From CAMUQR01 sp963516005 (GTDB lineage: Bacteria; Patescibacteriota; Saccharimonadia; Saccharimonadales; Saccharimonadaceae): a stretch of DNA of 64,000 bases. Location of the stretch: NCBI GenBank assembly GCA_963516005.1, contig CAUPYP010000002.1, positions 124,001 through 188,000 of the forward strand, read 5' to 3'. Positions 61,301 through 64,000 of this stretch are shown here, piece by piece. Position numbers and translations under genes: made by a program. Each line of letters starts with the position of its first letter. Within the stretch, counting starts at the first letter, position 1. Below the pieces are notes generated by a model. That model was not told the DNA's origin and made no database searches. It saw nothing but the letters and a program-made list of their open reading frames with translations.

Positions 61301-61698
61301 GATGTCTTCCAAAAAACCGCAAAAAGCCAGCTCGTAGTGAGTATTACATCAAGGCGGTCAAGACTAATCCTCTCAGTCGTTTTAAATATAATTGTATCGA
61401 TCGTGGTGATGTGCCGTTTGGTAAGGAAGAATTGCTTGATGAGGCCGATCCAAAGGAAAAGAAGGATCAAGTTAAAGAAGATCGTGAATTAGAGGGTGAG
61501 ACGGTTGCGGAACGTAACTTCGGTGGAAAACAAGGGTATGTTCTTAATAAGGGTGAAGAGTGCATCTTAAACGGCAGTAAGGAGCGGACAATGTTTGCGC
61601 TATACTTTATGGATGAACGCATTCAATGTATGCTTGATGGTAATGAAGATTGTGATAATAACGCTATGGTATCGGATCGCTTCGGTAGTCCAGATTAA
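58354..61698 (+). CDS. Giant multi-domain membrane protein with Cys-rich C-terminus
   Basis: A protein of about 1,114 residues beginning MADQESERFNPELN; earlier in-frame ATGs at 58342 and 58348 overlap or touch the promoter. The N-terminal ~95 residues are charged and disordered. A hydrophobic segment follows (FIAGALIGGGLIANTFMAPA). A soluble stretch contains a low-complexity Asp/Ala/Lys/Thr linker (residues ~290-340). A further hydrophobic region is MSLVQGAIALLSCLGLGCAG, then VVGSIAWSVGQSAIY. The last ~400 residues contain many Cys (DLCS-type DICSDPEY, CRYRVKSEYH, CNKNGECKCIAPLKERC). I do not recognise a family. Its size and position suggest it works with the preceding giant protein. Confidence 0.7.
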   Translation: MADQESERFNPELNVGARQADERFRFDPTALRRAEQQGTESDEQYDSADEARDQEYQPRDKADSFSFKDKNDQAEGGKRSGRLGGMFKMRHMLQKGGPSAFIAGALIGGGLIANTFMAPAMLMNHMAERLTERFNVQEVTNSVRSPKLSVLKYSSSKHIGSYTGNLLEEGKRTFGFSKKKHRFASVSKAQIERFKQNGIHIETENGILNRKRIKSVTIEDPSLGKGGKVTYDTPDALRTAVDNNPIIADKIQTAGRGRWGLMFDKVTAKVKSKLGILFKPLSAKVKPDADADGKPKTGTPDDPNAKSQTDTDANSKRALEQAQNDAVNKGTTPDADSMKGAVSNAGETLNDAVDDISDSKKTGHKSNAAASKLMSALGHVTDACVFYQVASRAVHIAKTLHALQLARYAGTFLTMASALKAGDATEEQISYFANRMTATTPITRDVNGSRVITGYEPTAMDSQGFYYTMTGLMGEPNESTRKYQMGVNDPGAIRTFLDVRNKIDQFAFGGFNLTQFCNVMASPFMSLVQGAIALLSCLGLGCAGVVGSIAWSVGQSAIYASAQKWLGDSIQRTLGGNAANSKTQGEDMGNALTAGTGYFLGKTANAGGHMPMTKELALGFLEERDRYIAKQAEIIRATHGPFDTSTRHTMMGSIVSGFMPYMARMRSFTGRIGSLLSYAKSSVLPSMMPRVSALSDADKLAARKATLDICSDPEYRIFGKSGADNDIDIHSGQKVAQRTNNANKEKYYAEGNSVGIDPFCNWIFGIPSQQLHNSEYDPLHVLEFFAPGTFQRDDKGKLIPKLVDYGMTCKDNKEFKPSTIDKDKNVIEASGATCFDSKGEPDKIVKKIESYISGVMSKRYLMPVNANGPCSFRPILSKDRKQVLMEPWAGDYTQAQLNNPCFSWETPEGEQPGRDPSYYGYQFWWQIDDREDQCRYRVKSEYHPGAQGSGHYSIKEEEECPARYTQICNKNGECKCIAPLKERCLPKNRKKPARSEYYIKAVKTNPLSRFKYNCIDRGDVPFGKEELLDEADPKEKKDQVKEDRELEGETVAERNFGGKQGYVLNKGEECILNGSKERTMFALYFMDERIQCMLDGNEDCDNNAMVSDRFGSPD

Positions 61699-61717
61699 GC
61701 CTTTGATTGAATTGTGA

Positions 61718-61723
61718 TACAAT
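61718..61723 (+). promoter_or_regulatory. Extended -10 of murL, six bases from the ATG
   Basis: TGATACAAT-AAATCT-ATG, with the hexamer at 61718-61723 and the ATG at 61730. Confidence 0.74.
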
Positions 61724-61729
61724 AAATCT

Positions 61730-63193
61730 ATGATAAAACAAAGTGGTAAATTTCGGATTTTACGGCGAGTTTATACGAAATTGGTATTTAGTGGTTGGCG
61801 TCAACAATGGATTGATGGGCGTTTGCAGTTGGAATTTGATTATCAGCTAGTGGCGGATGATACTAAGCGATTGGCGATACAGCGGGAATTGACAGATAAT
61901 GCTAGGAGTACTGATGTGGAAATGACATCATGGCTAGATCAATTAACGACCAAAACTTTTACTCATCGACTGGAATTAGGTCTACGACACGGGGCATTAA
62001 TCGAACGAAATGATTTGGATGGCTTGATTTTTCAAATTGGCGTAATGGAGGCGATTAATTATTGGAAGTCAGCTTGTCCGGCAGTGATTGAACTAAACTG
62101 TGGTCAATTAACAGATTCAATGCAGGTGTTTTGGCGCAAATTATTATACAAAGGTTTGGGCGAGTTTATCTATTTAAATCAACTACATGTGCCAGAAGTA
62201 GCGGGTTTTTTACTGACCGCTGATAATATTGTAAGATTTACAACAACATCGGAGGTGATTTATCCAAAGCTCAGCGTGATGGGTGGCGGTACTTTGATTC
62301 CGGTGGGTGGTGGCAAGGATTCGGTAGTGACATTAGAAGTGCTACGTGATGAGCGAGCTAATAATTTACCACTAGTAATGAGCGCTCCACAGGCTGGTTA
62401 TGATTGTATTGCAGTAGCCGGCTATGATAATTATCTGGAGATTAAGCGCCAACTTGATTCGCAAATTTTAACACTGAATCAGGCCGGTTTTTTGAATGGT
62501 CATGTGCCGTTTTCAGCAATTTTGGCATTTATCAGTGTGCTATCGGCGGTGCTGACCGGTAAGCGCTACATCGCCTTGTCAAACGAAAATTCCGCCAATG
62601 AGCCATCGGTACCGGGGACGGATTTCAATCATCAGTATTCGAAGAGTTGGGAGTTTGAGGCGGATTTTCGGCAATATATAGCGGATTATGTAGTGGACGG
62701 CGTGGAGTATTTTAGCTTATTACGACCGCTGGAGGAATTACAAATCGCTGAACTGTTTAGTCATTATCCCGCTTATCATCAAGTATTTCGCAGTTGTAAT
62801 GTTGGTAAAAAAACTAACAGCTGGTGCGGACATTGTCCAAAATGTTTGTTCGTGTTTGTTATGCTAGCGGGATTCGTTGAATACGACCGAGTGGTGGCGA
62901 TGTTTGGTAAGGATTTGCTAGCTGATGAAACGCTACTGCCAATTTTGCGTCAGTTGTTGGGACTCGAGGAAACTAAACCATTTGAGTGCGTCGGCACGGT
63001 CAGCGAAGTTCGCCGAGCGATGCGCTTGATTGTCGAACGTAATTTTTCTTCGGGTGGTCAAATGCCAATTTTACTGCAAAAGTTCATTGAATATAACCTG
63101 GGTGATATCGAATTAACTCATGACCAGCATCACGCTGTGCCCGATGAACTACTACTTAAATTACAAAAGGAGCGCCACTACTATGGAATTTAA
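61730..63193 (+). CDS. murL: UDP-MurNAc-L-Ala-L-Glu epimerase (MurL)
   Basis: A 487-residue cytoplasmic enzyme. In Xanthomonas, MurL epimerises the terminal L-Glu of UDP-MurNAc-L-Ala-L-Glu to D-Glu using ATP, replacing glutamate racemase. Diagnostic features are the PP-loop-like PVGGGKDSVVTLEVL (residues ~191-205), ALSNENSANEPSVPG with DFNHQYSKSWEFE, and the C-terminal CNVGKKTNSWCGHCPKCLF Cys cluster. Length is close to known MurL (~450-490). It overlaps the following murD by 11 bases, the same pairing as murD2-murL in Xanthomonas. I am confident of the family. Activity in this organism is inferred. Confidence 0.9.
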   Translation: MIKQSGKFRILRRVYTKLVFSGWRQQWIDGRLQLEFDYQLVADDTKRLAIQRELTDNARSTDVEMTSWLDQLTTKTFTHRLELGLRHGALIERNDLDGLIFQIGVMEAINYWKSACPAVIELNCGQLTDSMQVFWRKLLYKGLGEFIYLNQLHVPEVAGFLLTADNIVRFTTTSEVIYPKLSVMGGGTLIPVGGGKDSVVTLEVLRDERANNLPLVMSAPQAGYDCIAVAGYDNYLEIKRQLDSQILTLNQAGFLNGHVPFSAILAFISVLSAVLTGKRYIALSNENSANEPSVPGTDFNHQYSKSWEFEADFRQYIADYVVDGVEYFSLLRPLEELQIAELFSHYPAYHQVFRSCNVGKKTNSWCGHCPKCLFVFVMLAGFVEYDRVVAMFGKDLLADETLLPILRQLLGLEETKPFECVGTVSEVRRAMRLIVERNFSSGGQMPILLQKFIEYNLGDIELTHDQHHAVPDELLLKLQKERHYYGI

Positions 63194-64000
63194 AGATTTT
63201 TATACGAAACGCTATCAAGGCAAAAAACTAGCAATTCTCGGCTTTGGTCGAGAAGGTCAATCGTCATATCGCTGGTTACGTCAGATGAGTGTGACGGATA
63301 CGTTAACGATTATTGATGAAAATCTCGAGGCGGTGCAGAACTGGCAGGCGGAGCATCCGACCGAGGCGGTTGTGTTGCGACAATTCCAACCAGAACAAGT
63401 GCTGGAGTTAAATCAATTTGATCTAATTTTTCGGACACCTGGTTTTAGTCGTACTAAAATCCTTGGGGTTGATGCTCAGCGTTTAACCTCGCAGACCAAT
63501 GAATTACTACTCACGCAAGCTCATCGGACGATTGCCATCACCGGTACTAAAGGTAAAAGCACGACTAGTTCGCTCACGGCAGCGGTACTGACTCGGCTCG
63601 GTGTCAAAGTTCAGCTGGTTGGCAATATCGGCCAGCCGGCACTGGATATGTTGTTACAAGATGATGGCGAGGGTTGGTTTGTGTATGAAATGTCATCGTA
63701 TCAGGCAGAAAATATTACGGTAGCACCGGCTATCGGGGTGGTAATTAATCTATTTGAGGAACATCTTGATCATTATGTTGATTTTGCGGACTACATCTCG
63801 GCGAAGCTTAATCTGATTACTTTGCTAAATCAACGTTTGGCGATTTATGGCAGTGATAATCAGCTGTTGAAGCAGAATCGCTCGCAAATCCAAGCCAAAA
63901 AAGTGCGAAGTTTTGGCTTAAAAACTAACCGCTTAGAACAGGAACAGGGGATCTATCTTGATACGGATGCCCAGCGAATTGTTCGCTGTGATGCTAATGG
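63183..64000 (+). CDS. murD: UDP-MurNAc-L-alanine glutamate ligase (MurD), 3' end outside window
   Basis: The frame is open to the right edge, with about 272 residues visible. The start is set by SD AAAGGAG about 12 bases before the ATG, inside the end of murL. The N-terminal Rossmann domain has KLAILGFGREGQSSYRWL. The ATP loop is ITGTKGKSTTSSLTAAVL. Then come VGNIGQPALDML, YEMSSYQAENI and NLFEEHLDHYVDFADYI, all MurD landmarks. In ordinary bacteria MurD adds D-Glu. Next to murL it is expected to act like MurD2 and add L-Glu, which MurL then inverts; that specificity cannot be read from this sequence alone. Confidence 0.93.
   Translation, partial: MEFKDFYTKRYQGKKLAILGFGREGQSSYRWLRQMSVTDTLTIIDENLEAVQNWQAEHPTEAVVLRQFQPEQVLELNQFDLIFRTPGFSRTKILGVDAQRLTSQTNELLLTQAHRTIAITGTKGKSTTSSLTAAVLTRLGVKVQLVGNIGQPALDMLLQDDGEGWFVYEMSSYQAENITVAPAIGVVINLFEEHLDHYVDFADYISAKLNLITLLNQRLAIYGSDNQLLKQNRSQIQAKKVRSFGLKTNRLEQEQGIYLDTDAQRIVRCDAN

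Overview
The window reads as a stretch of chromosome from a Candidate Phyla Radiation (Patescibacteria) bacterium, most likely a Saccharibacteria (TM7) relative. The evidence is a tandem array of tiny VirB2/TrbC-like membrane proteins next to giant VirB6/TrbL-like proteins, many short lineage-specific membrane proteins, compact informational genes, and normal use of TGA as a stop (for example at the response regulator/histidine kinase junction near 33185). That last point argues against the TGA-recoding Gracilibacteria/Absconditabacteria. The phylum is inferred from gene content and style, not from a marker tree.

Layout. 1-8.9 kb: a type IV secretion-like block with two paralogous VirB6/TrbL-like proteins (minus strand) divergent from six consecutive pilin-like proteins (plus strand). 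9-18.6 kb: Hsp20, a ComF-type phosphoribosyltransferase, tRNA-Ser(UGA) with a duplicated 5' half in its leader, a PGI/PMI-like protein, groES-groEL under a CIRCE operator, small unknown genes, a possible PD-(D/E)XK protein and murE. 18.7-31.8 kb: argS-orn-yjbR operon, tRNA-Arg, a PdaC-like deacetylase, mutM-holA operon, a YdcF-family protein, glmS preceded by a glmS ribozyme, and polA. 31.9-40.2 kb: a two-component system and an FtsX-type ABC exporter, then rpoD and dnaG. 40.4-48.7 kb: a TVP38 protein, a FemAB-family peptidyltransferase, a cluster of DnaA-box-like sites, valS, three small two-TM proteins, rlmH, a HIT protein, tRNA-Ser(CGA) and rpsT. 49-61.7 kb: a degenerate DHH-domain protein with a long Pro/Ala tail, truB, and a run of secreted or membrane-anchored proteins: two SLH-like paralogs and two ~1,115-residue proteins with Cys-rich regions. 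61.7-64 kb: murL followed by murD, the L-Glu epimerisation route to D-Glu in peptidoglycan.

How the genes work together. Much of the window concerns the envelope: precursor synthesis (glmS, murL, murD, murE), modification (FemAB-type bridge enzyme, PdaC-like deacetylase, YdcF-like protein), and surface or secretion structures (VirB6/VirB2-like block, SLH-like and giant surface proteins). The rest is replication, repair and translation (polA, holA, dnaG, rpoD, mutM, argS, valS, truB, rlmH, rpsT).

One signal runs across the window. At least eight genes on both strands have a -10 hexamer, mostly extended (TGnTANAAT), ending exactly six bases before the start codon with no Shine-Dalgarno sequence. 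This is the geometry expected of leaderless mRNAs. Other genes have ordinary leaders with strong SD sequences. Both classes appear to use the same sigma-70-like promoter.
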